From Mycolicibacterium flavescens (GTDB lineage Bacteria > Actinomycetota > Actinomycetes > Mycobacteriales > Mycobacteriaceae): a stretch of 64,000 nt of DNA. A program made the position numbers and the translations under genes. The DNA lies in NCBI GenBank assembly GCA_900637135.1, contig LR134353.1, forward strand, positions 2,232,001 through 2,296,000, read 5' to 3'. This document shows, in pieces, positions 16,170 through 25,065 of the stretch (position 1 is its first letter; each line of letters starts with the position of its first letter). The notes below the pieces were generated by a model. It saw nothing but the letters and a program-made list of their open reading frames with translations, did no database searches and had not been told where the DNA came from.

Positions 16170-17567
16170 GTGGCGCTCGTCGCGGGAATAGATTCATCCA
16201 CTCAGTCCTGCAAGGTGATCGTCTGTGATGCCGACACCGGGTCGGTGGTCCGGTCGGGTTCGGCCCCGCACCCCGACGGCACCGAGGTCGATCCCCGGTC
16301 GTGGTGGTCGGCTCTGCAGGCCGCCGTCTCGGCGGCGGGCGGATTCGACGACGTGGCGGCGATCTCGGTGGGGGCCCAGCAGCACGGAATGATCTGCCTG
16401 GACGACGGCGGGCGGGTCGTGCGAGATGCACTGCTGTGGAACGACATTCGGTCGAGCGCGGCCGCGGTCGACCTGGTCGACGAGTTGGGCGGCCCGCAGG
16501 AGTGGGCCATGCGCGTGGGCGTGGTGCCGGTCGCGGCGATCACCGCGGCGAAGTTGCGCTGGCTTGCCGATGACGAACCCGCGCGCGCCGATGCGACCGC
16601 GGCGGTGTGTCTCCCACACGACTGGCTGACTTGGCGCCTCAGCGGATCTTCCGACCTCGGCGATCTCCGCACGGACCGCAGCGACGCCAGCGGGACGGGG
16701 TACTTCTCGTCGGCGACCAGCCACTACGACATCGACCTACTCGAGATGGCCATGCGCGGGAGGAGACCACTCGTTCCGCCGGTGCTCGGACCGTCCGCAC
16801 CCGCCGGGCGCTCGACGACGGGCGCGTTGTTGGGCCCTGGCGCGGGCGACAACGCGGCAGCGGCGCTCGGGCTGAGCACCGGGCAGGGTGATTGCGTGGT
16901 GTCGTTGGGAACCTCGGGGGTGGTCAGCGCCGTCGGAACCGTCGCACCTCGGGACCCGGAAGGCATCGTCGCCGGTTTCGCGGACGCTACCGGGAACCAG
17001 TTGCCGTTGGTCTGCACGCTCAACGGCGCTCCTGTGCTCGCGGCCGTTGCCAGGATGTTGGCCGTGGAGTTCGACGAACTGGACCGCCTGGCGCTGTCGG
17101 CGCGGCCCGGCGCAGAAGGGCTCACGCTGGTGCCGTACCTGGAGGGGGAGCGGTCGCCGAACCTGCCCGCCGCCGCCGGCGCCCTACACGGCGTGACCAC
17201 GCGAAACCTCCTGCCCGCCAATGTCGCCCGGGCGGCTGTCGAGGGCTTGTTGTGCTCGATGGCGTACTGCATCGACAAGATCAGGGCGCACGGTGTTCAA
17301 GTACAGCGCATCATGTTGACGGGCGGAGGGGCGCGTTCGGAGGCGGTGCGACAGATCGCGCCCGCGATTCTCGAGACGGCCGTGCAGGTGCCCGTGCCCG
17401 CGGAGTACGTGGCGCTGGGTGCGGCCAGGCAGGCCGCATGGACTTTGTCGCAGGCGGACGCAGCGCCGACGTGGAGGCTCGGTGGCACCGCGTCCTACCG
17501 CGCGGATCCGACACCGTCGGTGCTCGAACAGTATCGAGCCGCGCAGCCGCTTACGTTGGGGCAGTGA
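16170..17567 (+). CDS. xylB: Xylulokinase-like FGGY sugar kinase
   Basis: This FGGY-family carbohydrate kinase, 465 residues from GTG 16170, has the ATP phosphate-1 loop [14 protein letters not shown] at the N-terminus, the substrate region [23 protein letters not shown], the catalytic [15 protein letters not shown] segment, [11 protein letters not shown] and the adenosine-binding LTGGGARSE loop. QQHGM and NDIRS are typical of D-xylulose kinases. The downstream hydrolase gene overlaps its stop (GTGA). No isomerase or sugar transporter lies beside it. Confidence 0.88.
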   Translation: MALVAGIDSSTQSCKVIVCDADTGSVVRSGSAPHPDGTEVDPRSWWSALQAAVSAAGGFDDVAAISVGAQQHGMICLDDGGRVVRDALLWNDIRSSAAAVDLVDELGGPQEWAMRVGVVPVAAITAAKLRWLADDEPARADATAAVCLPHDWLTWRLSGSSDLGDLRTDRSDASGTGYFSSATSHYDIDLLEMAMRGRRPLVPPVLGPSAPAGRSTTGALLGPGAGDNAAAALGLSTGQGDCVVSLGTSGVVSAVGTVAPRDPEGIVAGFADATGNQLPLVCTLNGAPVLAAVARMLAVEFDELDRLALSARPGAEGLTLVPYLEGERSPNLPAAAGALHGVTTRNLLPANVARAAVEGLLCSMAYCIDKIRAHGVQVQRIMLTGGGARSEAVRQIAPAILETAVQVPVPAEYVALGAARQAAWTLSQADAAPTWRLGGTASYRADPTPSVLEQYRAAQPLTLGQ

Positions 17568-18262
17568 AATTTCGATGGGACCGGCTGGCTGACGGGGTGT
17601 TTCGCGCCCGGCTGCCGTTCCTCGATGTCACCGTCGGGTTGGTCGTCGGGCGCGGCGGCGCCATGCTGATCGATACGGGCAGCACCCTGGCCGAGGCGCG
17701 TGCCCTCAGGGCCGATGTCGCCGAACTCGCCGAACATCAGGTGCGGCACGTACTGCTGACGCACCACCACTTCGACCACGTCCTCGGATCGGGCGTGTTT
17801 GTCGGAGCGCATGTGTACTGCGCACCGCCGGTCGCCGACACCCTGATGACCGGCAAGGACCATCTGCGTGCCGACGCGTTACGACACGGCGCCGACGGTG
17901 ATGAGGTGAACGCGGCCCTCGGTGCCCTGCGCGCGCCCGATCGACAGGTATGGGTGGCCGTCGTCGACCTCGGCGGACCGACGGTGTCGATCAGCCACCC
18001 CGGCCGCGGGCACACCGGCCACGACCTGGTCGCGGCGGTAACGGGTCTGAGCAGGCCGGTGGTGTTCTGCGGCGACCTCGTCGAGGAGTCTGGTGACCCG
18101 TGTGTCGGCGAGGATTCCGACCTCGACGCCTGGCCGGCGACGCTCGACCGGTTACTGAGGATCGGAGGCGAGGACGCGGTCTACGTCCCCGGTCACGGCG
18201 CCGTCGTCGACGCGTGTTTCCTCCGTCGACAACGCGAGTGGCTGGCCGACAGAAACCGGTGA
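17564..18262 (+). CDS. Metallo-beta-lactamase-fold hydrolase
   Basis: This 232-residue protein starts at GTG 17564, overlapping the xylB stop. The dinuclear-zinc motif is THHHFDH (H-x-H-x-D-H), with further ligands in [22 protein letters not shown] and the C-terminal VPGHGAVVD. The short length and the GHTGHD loop resemble glyoxalase-II/quinolone-sensing-type hydrolases of MBL superfamily. The substrate is unknown; a small thioester or lactone is possible. Confidence 0.85.
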   Translation: MKFRWDRLADGVFRARLPFLDVTVGLVVGRGGAMLIDTGSTLAEARALRADVAELAEHQVRHVLLTHHHFDHVLGSGVFVGAHVYCAPPVADTLMTGKDHLRADALRHGADGDEVNAALGALRAPDRQVWVAVVDLGGPTVSISHPGRGHTGHDLVAAVTGLSRPVVFCGDLVEESGDPCVGEDSDLDAWPATLDRLLRIGGEDAVYVPGHGAVVDACFLRRQREWLADRNR

Positions 18263-18291
18263 CGGCTCGGATACCTGACTCAGGCGAGGTG

Positions 18292-18888
18292 TCACGGAAC
18301 TCGCGGATGGATGAAGACACCGTCGGCTTCGACGGTCACGCCGTCGGCGTCGGCGATATGCCCGACGGCGAACGTCTTCACGCCCTCGATCCGTTCGACC
18401 CAGGCCTGCGCGCGCAGCGGGTGCCCGAGCCGGGTACCGCGCCGGTAGCGCATGGTCAGCGTGCCCGTCACCGCCGGCTTGCCCGGTTTGTGCGCGGTAG
18501 CGCCGAGCACGTGGTCGAGCAACATCGCGCAGACTCCACCGTGGACATGTCCCGGGGGACCCTCGAATGCGGCGCCGAGCGTGAATTCGGCCCAGACTCG
18601 GCCGTCGGTGTCGTGATGGACGACCAGCGGCGGGGCGGCCGGGTTGCGCACCCCGATCACGACATTGCCCCAGACCATCGCCTCGCCGTCGCGGGTGTGT
18701 TGCACACCGAATGAGTCGGCAAGCAGCGATGCGCTGAGTTCGTCACTAGCGCAGTCGATCCGGTTCGTCACCGCTTCGACGGTCGCTGCATCCGCGCAGG
18801 TGCGGATCGTGACGTCGACGAGTCGGCGCACCGCTTGTGCCAAGGGTTCGTACACGGCGCGCAGATCGTCGAGTTCGGAGCCGGCCAT
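18292..18888 (-). CDS. PaaI-type hotdog-fold thioesterase
   Basis: This 198-residue protein starts at ATG 18888. The C-terminal half is a hotdog domain with the catalytic-loop motif GHVHGGVCAMLLDHVLG followed by TGTLTMRYRRGTRLGHPLRAQAWVE, as in PaaI/acyl-CoA thioesterases. The N-terminal ~70 residues are helical and may form a dimer cap. Cleavage of acyl-CoA is expected; the acyl chain is not predictable. It lies opposite the PadR regulator. Confidence 0.85.
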   Translation of the reverse strand: MAGSELDDLRAVYEPLAQAVRRLVDVTIRTCADAATVEAVTNRIDCASDELSASLLADSFGVQHTRDGEAMVWGNVVIGVRNPAAPPLVVHHDTDGRVWAEFTLGAAFEGPPGHVHGGVCAMLLDHVLGATAHKPGKPAVTGTLTMRYRRGTRLGHPLRAQAWVERIEGVKTFAVGHIADADGVTVEADGVFIHPRVP

Positions 18889-18987
18889 GGGTTCAGGGTG
18901 CGTAAACCCCGCCGCCGCCGCAAGGCGCCGTCCCGGCCAGTGGTGCGTTAGACGAGCGGTTCGAGCTGTCGTTGTTAGGCTGACCGA

Positions 18988-19656
18988 ATGGCGAAAAGCA
19001 CGTCCGACGCGAAGCCGAATCTGGCTGCGACCAGTTGGGCGTTGCTCGGCATGCTGTCGTACGAACACGAATTGTCGGGCTATGACATCCGCAAGTGGAT
19101 CGAATGGAGCATGCGGTTCTTCTACGGGAGCCCCGCCTACAGCCAGATCTACTCAGAGCTGAAAAAGCTGGAGCGGCTGGGACTGCTGTCATCGCGCGTC
19201 GAGAGCACCGGTGGCACCCGCAACCGTCGGCTGTACAGGATCACCCCGGCCGGTCTGGAGGCGGTGCGGAAGTGGGCCAACGAATCTCCGGTCGATCCGC
19301 CGGTGCTCAAGCACAACCCGTTGCTGCGCGTGACGTTCGGACATCTCACCGATCCGGCACGGCTCAAGGAGATTCTGCAGGAGCACGTCGCCTACGCCGA
19401 TGACATGCAGCGCAAGGCCGCCAAGGACGCCAAGTGGGCAGGCGTGGAGCCGTCGTGGGCGTACGCGAAGGTCGCCTTGCAATGGGCCGAGAGGTACTAC
19501 GCCGCCGAACGCGAACTCGCGTTGAAGATGCTCAAAGAACTGGACGAGGCCGAAGCCGCCTTCGCCGACGCCGGCATCGAACCCGGTACCCAGATTCCCT
19601 GGCCCGCAACCGAATACTGGTACGAGATCGAAAAGAAGGCCGAGGCTGACGACTGA
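18988..19656 (+). CDS. PadR-family transcriptional regulator
   Basis: This 222-residue protein has an N-terminal PadR winged helix (ATSWALLGMLSYEHELSGYDIRKWIE, YSQIYSELKKLERLGLL, GTRNRRLYRITPAGLEAVRKW) and a C-terminal VirR-like/PadR_C helical domain (residues ~110-200) with a coiled-coil segment for dimerisation. It sits at the edge of the steroid-type cluster, 4 bases from the convergent KstD end, so control of those genes is possible but not shown. Confidence 0.9.
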   Translation: MAKSTSDAKPNLAATSWALLGMLSYEHELSGYDIRKWIEWSMRFFYGSPAYSQIYSELKKLERLGLLSSRVESTGGTRNRRLYRITPAGLEAVRKWANESPVDPPVLKHNPLLRVTFGHLTDPARLKEILQEHVAYADDMQRKAAKDAKWAGVEPSWAYAKVALQWAERYYAAERELALKMLKELDEAEAAFADAGIEPGTQIPWPATEYWYEIEKKAEADD

Positions 19657-19660
19657 TCGG

Positions 19661-21364
19661 TCACCGGTCGGCGGCGTCCGCGGCGGCGATGTAGCCGTAC
19701 ACCAGACCCTGCGCGATCGTCGCGCCCGCTCCGGGATAGGTGGCACCGAACGCGTTGGCGGCGGTGTTACCGATCGCATACAACCCGTCGATCGTGCCGC
19801 CGTCCTCTCGTAGCACCCGGGCGCGGTCGTCGACGCGCAAGCCGCCACAGGTGCCGAGATCGCTCAGCACCATCTTGACGGCGTAGAAGGGTCCGCGATC
19901 CAGTGGGCGCAAGTTGGGGTTCGGCGTGACCGTCGGGTCGCCGTAGTAGCGGTCGTAGGCGCTGGCCCCACGCAGGAAGTCCGGGTCGACACCCGCGCCT
20001 GCGTTTTCGTTGAAGCGCTGGACGGTTGAGGTGAGGGCCGACCCGTCGAGGTTCATCTTGGGTGCGAGTTCGGCGATCGACTCGGCACGATGCGCGATGC
20101 CGGCGTCATACCAGCGCTTGGGTATAGCCATCCGTGGGAACAGTTCGGCGGCAAAGACATAGCTGTTGCGATAGCCCTGATCGAAGACGATCCACATCGA
20201 CTCGACGGGGTTTCCCGCGCGTTCCCGCTCGAGGATCCGCTGTCCGAATGACATGTAGTCGGTCGCCTCGTTGACGAAGCGGTTCGCGCTCTGGTCGACG
20301 ATGATCGATCCGGGAAGCGACCGCTCCGCCAGCATGACTTTCGGCTCCGCACCGGGCAGTGCGGCGACGGCGGGGAACCACCACGCTTGATCCATGAGAT
20401 CGGTTGCAGCGCCGATGTCCTGGGCCAGGCGGATGGCATCGCCGGTGTTGGTGTCGGCGCCCAGGCTGGCATGCTCGCCGAGGAATTCCGATTGGAATTT
20501 CCACCGCATGTCCATCTGGTGGTCGAAACCGCCCGCCGCGAGCACGACCCCGCGGCGCGCGGACACGGTGATGTCGGCGCCGCCGTGGCTCAGCACCACG
20601 CCGCTTACCCGATCACCGTCGGCGACCAGCCGAAGCAGCGTGGTGTCGGTCCAGACGGGGATGCCCGCGCGCAGGACACCGGCGAAAAGACCGGCGGCCA
20701 GCGCCTGGCCCCCGGCGACGTATCGCCGCTTGAGCAGCAGACCCCCAACACCCTGGCCGAGGCGCTTGGCGACCACCGGCAGACCCTTGCGCGGCATCCG
20801 CGACATCAGGTTCAGCCATCGATAATCGGCGCCGGTGGTCGGTATCGGAACCTTGGCTTCCATCACGCCGGGTCGCAGTCGCGTTCGGTACGGGCCAAGA
20901 ATCGCCGAATCGAGGGGACGGCATTCGCACGTGCGGCCGACGGCGGTGCCGCCGGGCGCCTCGGGGTGGTAGTCCGAGTACTCCTTCGCCCAGAACAGCC
21001 GCATCGGCGTTGTACGCCGCAGAAGCTCGACCGTCGCGCCGATGTGGGCCACGAATGCGTCCGAGCGCTGGGAGGTCGCGGTCCCGTCGACCACGGCGTC
21101 GAGGTACGTCTTCGCCCGCTCCGCGGTGTCGGCGCCGCCGTCGCCGTTGATCACAGTGCTGGCCGGCAGCCACAACGCCCCGCCGGACCTGGCGGTGGAA
21201 CCTCCGACATAGGTCGATTTCTCGACGATGAGCACGGACAGGCCGCGCTCATGAGCGGCAAGGGCTGCCGCCATACCGGTGCCGGAACCGACCACCACCA
21301 GATCGACGGTCGTATCGGTTACGGGCAGGCCCTCCGGGATCGTTGCCGCGTGCGCGCTAGTCAC
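19661..21364 (-). CDS. kstD: 3-ketosteroid-delta1-dehydrogenase (KstD family)
   Basis: This FAD-dependent dehydrogenase of 567 residues would introduce the C1-C2 double bond in 3-keto-4-ene steroids. The dinucleotide fold VVVGSGTGMAAALAAHERG is near residues 24-42, followed by YVGGSTARSGGALWLP. Active-site segments match KstD: EYSDYHPEAPGG, SAYDRYYGDPTVTPNPN, PFYAVKMVLSDLGTCGGL (equivalents of the catalytic tyrosine and the glycine that holds the 3-keto group) and a final YPGAGATIAQGLVYGYIAA. GTG 21364 is the start. It diverges from kshA, the enzyme that acts with it to open ring B. Confidence 0.88.
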   Translation of the reverse strand: MTSAHAATIPEGLPVTDTTVDLVVVGSGTGMAAALAAHERGLSVLIVEKSTYVGGSTARSGGALWLPASTVINGDGGADTAERAKTYLDAVVDGTATSQRSDAFVAHIGATVELLRRTTPMRLFWAKEYSDYHPEAPGGTAVGRTCECRPLDSAILGPYRTRLRPGVMEAKVPIPTTGADYRWLNLMSRMPRKGLPVVAKRLGQGVGGLLLKRRYVAGGQALAAGLFAGVLRAGIPVWTDTTLLRLVADGDRVSGVVLSHGGADITVSARRGVVLAAGGFDHQMDMRWKFQSEFLGEHASLGADTNTGDAIRLAQDIGAATDLMDQAWWFPAVAALPGAEPKVMLAERSLPGSIIVDQSANRFVNEATDYMSFGQRILERERAGNPVESMWIVFDQGYRNSYVFAAELFPRMAIPKRWYDAGIAHRAESIAELAPKMNLDGSALTSTVQRFNENAGAGVDPDFLRGASAYDRYYGDPTVTPNPNLRPLDRGPFYAVKMVLSDLGTCGGLRVDDRARVLREDGGTIDGLYAIGNTAANAFGATYPGAGATIAQGLVYGYIAAADAADR

Positions 21365-21407
21365 AAGCCATCAACGTAGAGCGGATGGCAGCGGGCCGGT
21401 ATCGATG

Positions 21408-21423
21408 TCCTGATGAGCGGAAC
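21408..21423 (+). promoter_or_regulatory. Copy of the cluster 16-base element (kstD/kshA)
   Basis: TCCTGATGAGCGGAAC matches 11 of 16 positions of TCCCGGTCATCGGGAC. It lies 44 bases upstream of kstD and 43 bases upstream of kshA, in their shared promoter region. It is one of the weaker copies; its symmetric TCC...GGA ends are kept. Confidence 0.4.
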
Positions 21424-21465
21424 AGAACCGTGAACAGGGCCGGTGAGGGCTGCTAGAACAGCGGT

Positions 21466-22605
21466 ATGACGATGGACACCGACATCGAGGTCCGCCAGAT
21501 CGAGGCCGAGGCCGCGCCGTCGCGGTTCGCCCGGGGCTGGCACTGCCTAGGTCTGGTCAGAGAGTTCGGTGACGGTAAGCCGCACCAGGTCTACGCATTC
21601 GGCAAGAAGCTGGTGGTGTTCCGCGGCGGCGACGGCCGCCTCAACGTCCTCGACGGGTACTGCCGCCACATGGGCGGCGACCTGAGCCAGGGCGAGGTCA
21701 AGGGCGACGAGATCGCGTGCCCGTTCCACGACTGGCGCTGGGGCGGTGACGGTCGGTGCAAGAAGGTGCCCTACAGCAAGCGAGTGCCGCGGCTGACCCG
21801 CACCGCGACCTGGACCACGCTCGAACAGGACGGCATGCTGTTCATCTGGAACGACCCGGAGGGCAACCCCCCGCCGCTGGAGGTCACGATCCCGCGCATC
21901 GAGGGCGCCACAAGCGATGACTGGACCGACTGGCACTGGTACACGACCGTGGTCAACACGAACTGCCGCGAGATCATCGACAACGTCGTCGACATGGCCC
22001 ACTTCTTCTACATCCACGGCTCGCTGCCGACGCACTTCAAGAACATTTTCGAAGGCCATGTCGCGACCCAGTACATGAACAGCGCGGGCCGGCCCGATCT
22101 CGGCGAGCCGGGGCCGACGCAGATGCTCGGAACCACCTCGGTCGCATCGTATTTCGGGCCGTCCTTCATGATCGACGACCTGACGTATCACTACACCGAC
22201 GTCGATCACAAGACGGTGCTGATCAACTGCCACTATCCGATCGACCAGGACTCGTTCGTGCTGCAGTACGGGATCATCGTCAAGAAGTCCGAAACATTGC
22301 CCGACGACCTCGCGATGCAGACCGCGATCGGTCTCGGCGACTTCGTCAAGATGGGTTTCGAACAGGACGTCGCGATTTGGAAGAACAAGGCCCGCATCGA
22401 CAATCCGCTCCTGTGCGAGGAGGACGGGCCGGTCTACCAACTGCGTCGCTGGTATGAGCAATTCTATGTCGACGTCGCCGAGGTGACCCCCGACATGGTG
22501 GACCGTTTCGAGTACGAGATCGACACCACGCGACCACGCGAGGAGTGGATGAAGATCGTCGAGGCCAACATCGCCGCGCGGGACGCCGTCACGAGCGCGG
22601 GATGA
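21466..22605 (+). CDS. kshA: 3-ketosteroid-9-alpha-hydroxylase oxygenase KshA
   Basis: This 379-residue Rieske non-heme iron oxygenase has cluster ligands Cys66/His68 (YCRHMGGDL) and Cys85/His88 (CPFHDWRWGG). The mononuclear iron is held by His179 and His184 in NVVDMAHFFYIHG and Asp301 in GFEQDVAIW. The overall sequence matches KshA closely; the enzyme hydroxylates C9 and, with KstD, causes ring-B opening. It needs a reductase/ferredoxin (KshB); none with a reductase domain is in the window, only a stand-alone ferredoxin at 46729. The stop overlaps the next start. Confidence 0.93.
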   Translation: MTMDTDIEVRQIEAEAAPSRFARGWHCLGLVREFGDGKPHQVYAFGKKLVVFRGGDGRLNVLDGYCRHMGGDLSQGEVKGDEIACPFHDWRWGGDGRCKKVPYSKRVPRLTRTATWTTLEQDGMLFIWNDPEGNPPPLEVTIPRIEGATSDDWTDWHWYTTVVNTNCREIIDNVVDMAHFFYIHGSLPTHFKNIFEGHVATQYMNSAGRPDLGEPGPTQMLGTTSVASYFGPSFMIDDLTYHYTDVDHKTVLINCHYPIDQDSFVLQYGIIVKKSETLPDDLAMQTAIGLGDFVKMGFEQDVAIWKNKARIDNPLLCEEDGPVYQLRRWYEQFYVDVAEVTPDMVDRFEYEIDTTRPREEWMKIVEANIAARDAVTSAG

Positions 22606-22877
22606 CCGTCCGCCAGGACAACCGACTCGCCGACGCACCGATGACCTCGGTGACATGCCGGCTCTGCGCGGCAAGCGTTCTGGTGCGCAAGAGCACCTGG
22701 GAACAGACCAGCGTGCAGTGGGACAGCGAGTCGACCGCTAGATGTCATCAGCGCCGAGACGCTGACGCCATTTACGCGCACGACGGCAGGCCGTTCCTCG
22801 TCTGCTTCGAGCTGCGCGATTCGATCGAGGAGGCTGCCCGCCGCGGCGCGCTACCGATCGTCGACGAAACAGCGTGA
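22602..22877 (+). CDS. Small cysteine-containing protein coupled to kshA
   Basis: This 91-residue protein starts at ATG 22602 inside the kshA stop (ATGA), so it is translated together with the oxygenase. It has a CRLCAAS pair (C-x2-C) near residue 19 and a third cysteine about 30 residues later (STARCHQRRDAD), then a short DGRPFLVCFELRDSIEEAAR tail. This could be a zinc or iron-sulfur site, but it is not a recognisable ferredoxin. A role with KshA is inferred only from coupling. Confidence 0.7.
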   Translation: MTVRQDNRLADAPMTSVTCRLCAASVLVRKSTWEQTSVQWDSESTARCHQRRDADAIYAHDGRPFLVCFELRDSIEEAARRGALPIVDETA

Positions 22878-22878
22878 C

Positions 22879-22921
22879 TTCGGTGCACTAGTGATCGCCA
22901 CGCGATTGCTAGTGCACCGAA
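22879..22921. terminator. Bidirectional terminator hairpin
   Basis: The perfect 13-base arms TTCGGTGCACTAG (22879-22891) and CTAGTGCACCGAA (22909-22921) surround a loop that itself contains ATCGC/GCGAT. It separates the convergent kshA unit and the reverse-strand operon ending at 22929. Confidence 0.75.
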
Positions 22922-22928
22922 ACCCCGG

Positions 22929-24005
22929 TCAGGTCAGCTGAAAGGCCGACAGGGGAGCCTCTTTCGGGTACTCGGCCGGGCCGCCCAGGTCGTAGACGGC
23001 GTTCAGGGCCCCGATGAACTCGGGATCGTGCAGAGGTTCGCTCGGCACATCGAGCTTGACGCCCTTCTTGTGCACATCATCGACGAGCATGTCGATCGCC
23101 TTCTCGACGGTCAGATCATCGCTGCCGTCCATGTTCTTCTTCAGCTCGGCGAAATCGGTGAACACCTCGGCCGACCAGTGCACCAGGAACCGCAGTTCAT
23201 CGGTGTGGTGGCGGGCGATCACCTGATCGCCGTTCTTCAGCAGCCAGGAGTCGCGGTCCGACGGATCTCCGGTGAACACCGTGTCGAACGCCAACCCCGC
23301 GGGGGTCTGCTGGTCGAGCGGTCCGTTGGCCTCGCCGCGGTGCACCATCATCTCGTTCTGCACGAGCACACCGCGGTTGTACACCGGCGGCAGAAGGCGC
23401 CGCGGCGGCTTGAGGGGTCCGTCGGGCCAGTACGTGAAACCGCTTCCCTCGTCGAGGGAGAACCATGTGATGACCTGAGCCATCTTGACGAGATAGTCGC
23501 GGAACAGTCCTGATTTGCCCATCACGCTGGTCAGCCAGGTCGGGGCGTTCTCATGGCGGACACCGCGGAAGCTGGGCGAGTCCAGGTGACCCGGATCGCG
23601 GTTGGCGCAGGGCCCGTTGATGTTGAACAGCATCATCTCGGGCTTGGCGTACTCGGCGTTCCAGTAGCTCTTCGCGTACTCGACGAAGCGCTGGTTGTAG
23701 AAGCAGTCGTGCAACTCGGGGTAGAGCACCGTGCCGTAGTTGGCTAGATACCCGCGGAATGTCGCCGTCAGGAAAAGGTCCAGCGACGGGGTGAACCCCT
23801 CGGGGAACATGCCACTCATCGTGGCCATCAGTTCCTCGGCCGACGCGAAATGCTGGGCGATGATCAACTTCCACGGGCCCTGTGTCCGCACGATGTCGAG
23901 GAGGCGCTCACGCTGGTCGTCGGTGTAGACGTTGTCGATCTCGCGAGGCGGTGAAGCCGGCCGCAGAATGTCGGACAACTCCAAACGCTGCTCTTGGGTG
24001 AGCAT
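22929..24005 (-). CDS. Unrecognised protein with a possible HxD...H non-heme iron site
   Basis: This 358-residue protein starts at ATG 24005 behind GGAGAG. I do not recognise a named family. Residues 138-145 read PGHLDSPS, an H-x-D pair (His140, Asp142); a candidate distal histidine is His222 in NEMMVHRGEANG. The spacing fits the double-stranded beta-helix of phytanoyl-CoA-dioxygenase-type Fe(II)/2-oxoglutarate enzymes. Aromatic-rich segments (LHDCFYNQRFVEYAKSYW, SGFTYWPDGPLKPP) could line a hydrophobic pocket. It is the last gene of the operon beginning at 28854, with its own candidate element 85 bases upstream. Confidence 0.75.
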   Translation of the reverse strand: MLTQEQRLELSDILRPASPPREIDNVYTDDQRERLLDIVRTQGPWKLIIAQHFASAEELMATMSGMFPEGFTPSLDLFLTATFRGYLANYGTVLYPELHDCFYNQRFVEYAKSYWNAEYAKPEMMLFNINGPCANRDPGHLDSPSFRGVRHENAPTWLTSVMGKSGLFRDYLVKMAQVITWFSLDEGSGFTYWPDGPLKPPRRLLPPVYNRGVLVQNEMMVHRGEANGPLDQQTPAGLAFDTVFTGDPSDRDSWLLKNGDQVIARHHTDELRFLVHWSAEVFTDFAELKKNMDGSDDLTVEKAIDMLVDDVHKKGVKLDVPSEPLHDPEFIGALNAVYDLGGPAEYPKEAPLSAFQLT

Positions 24006-24069
24006 GTTCTCTCCTACTCTCGAGGTCGGCGTATCACGCCGGTCGCGAAACCAATTCTGCTGTGGGGGC

Positions 24070-25065
24070 CTACCGGTGACTCGGCACATGTCCGGTCATC
24101 GGGACGTCAGTTTCCCGGCGGCCAAAGGGGAGTGGGTTGGCGAACTTGGCGCGCAGCAGCGCACCGATCTCGGCCACCGCGAGGCGCCCCCGCGCGGTCG
24201 CATCCGAGCGCATCAGGAACCCGTGGTAGATGCCGGGGTAGCGCGTCAGCGTCGTCTGTACTCCGGCCTCGCGCAGCCGATGCGCGTACCGCTCGCCCCA
24301 GTCGCGGATCGGATCGTATTCGGCGGTGACCACGATGGCCTCTGGGAGATGGGTCAGATCGGTTGCCATTGCGGGGAAACGGTATTGGTCCGGCGGTGTG
24401 GTGACTCCCTGATCCGCGAGCGCGTGCATGAAGTCGATGTCGTCGCGGTGCAGCATCGGCGCGTCGCGCATGGTCCGGATCGACTCGCAGGCCATATCGC
24501 GGTCCAGGCCCGGGTAGAGCAGCACCTGACAACGGATCGACGGGCCGCTGCGGTCCCGCGCGGCGAGCGCGACCGCCGCCGCCAGCGAGCCGCCTGCACT
24601 GTCACCGACGACCGCCAAGCGCTGAGAGTCGATCCCGAGCTCGTCGGCGTTGGCCGCGACGTAGAAGGTGGCCGCGTAGGCGTCCTCGAACTGGGCCGGC
24701 GCCGGGGCTTCGGGTGCGAGCCGATAGTCCACCGAAACCACGGCGGCCTCGGTGTGCGCGGCCAGTGTCCGGGCGAGCGGCTCGAACGAGTGATTGGAGC
24801 CCAACACCATTCCGCCGCCGTGGAAGTACACCAGAACGGGTGTGTCCCCGGCGGGGGTCGGCCGGTAGATCCGGATCGGAACGGATCCACCCGTCCCCGG
24901 CACGAACCGGTCTTCGATGTCGGCCATCGCCGGCATGTTCTCGGGGTGCGGTGCCGATTCGATCGCGCGACGTACCTCGGACAGACCGCGCTGACGCATC
25001 GGAGGAATTGGTCCGAAGGCCGCGACGCGCTCGGCTGCGTCTGAGTCCAGGTGATACTGCGTCAC
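24070..25065 (-). CDS. Hormone-sensitive-lipase-type alpha/beta hydrolase
   Basis: This 331-residue esterase starts at GTG 25065, overlapping the stop of the flavoprotein gene before it (GTGA). It has the HSL oxyanion motif YFHGGGMVLGS, the nucleophile GDSAGGS, and acid/base segments VTAEYDPIRDWGERYA and YPGIYHGFLM. HSL-type esterases act on short-chain or steroid esters. In this context cleavage of an ester or lactone made by a Baeyer-Villiger monooxygenase is plausible. Confidence 0.9.
   Translation of the reverse strand: MTQYHLDSDAAERVAAFGPIPPMRQRGLSEVRRAIESAPHPENMPAMADIEDRFVPGTGGSVPIRIYRPTPAGDTPVLVYFHGGGMVLGSNHSFEPLARTLAAHTEAAVVSVDYRLAPEAPAPAQFEDAYAATFYVAANADELGIDSQRLAVVGDSAGGSLAAAVALAARDRSGPSIRCQVLLYPGLDRDMACESIRTMRDAPMLHRDDIDFMHALADQGVTTPPDQYRFPAMATDLTHLPEAIVVTAEYDPIRDWGERYAHRLREAGVQTTLTRYPGIYHGFLMRSDATARGRLAVAEIGALLRAKFANPLPFGRRETDVPMTGHVPSHR
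24090..24105 (+). promoter_or_regulatory. Copy of the cluster 16-base element (upstream of 24005 gene)
   Basis: GTCCGGTCATCGGGAC matches 14 of 16 positions. It lies inside the 3' end of the esterase gene, 85 bases upstream of the gene starting at 24005. It could serve an internal promoter, or be a coding coincidence. Confidence 0.4.

Noticed and set aside
18931..18946. TCCCGGCCAGTGGTGC upstream of the PadR gene as a further copy of the 16-base element
   Set aside because: Only 11 of 16 positions match and the symmetric right half is lost; in such GC-rich DNA this may be chance.
21451..21463. CTAGAAC-type half-site before kshA as a KstR operator
   Set aside because: Only one half-site is present; the inverted GTTCTAG half is missing.
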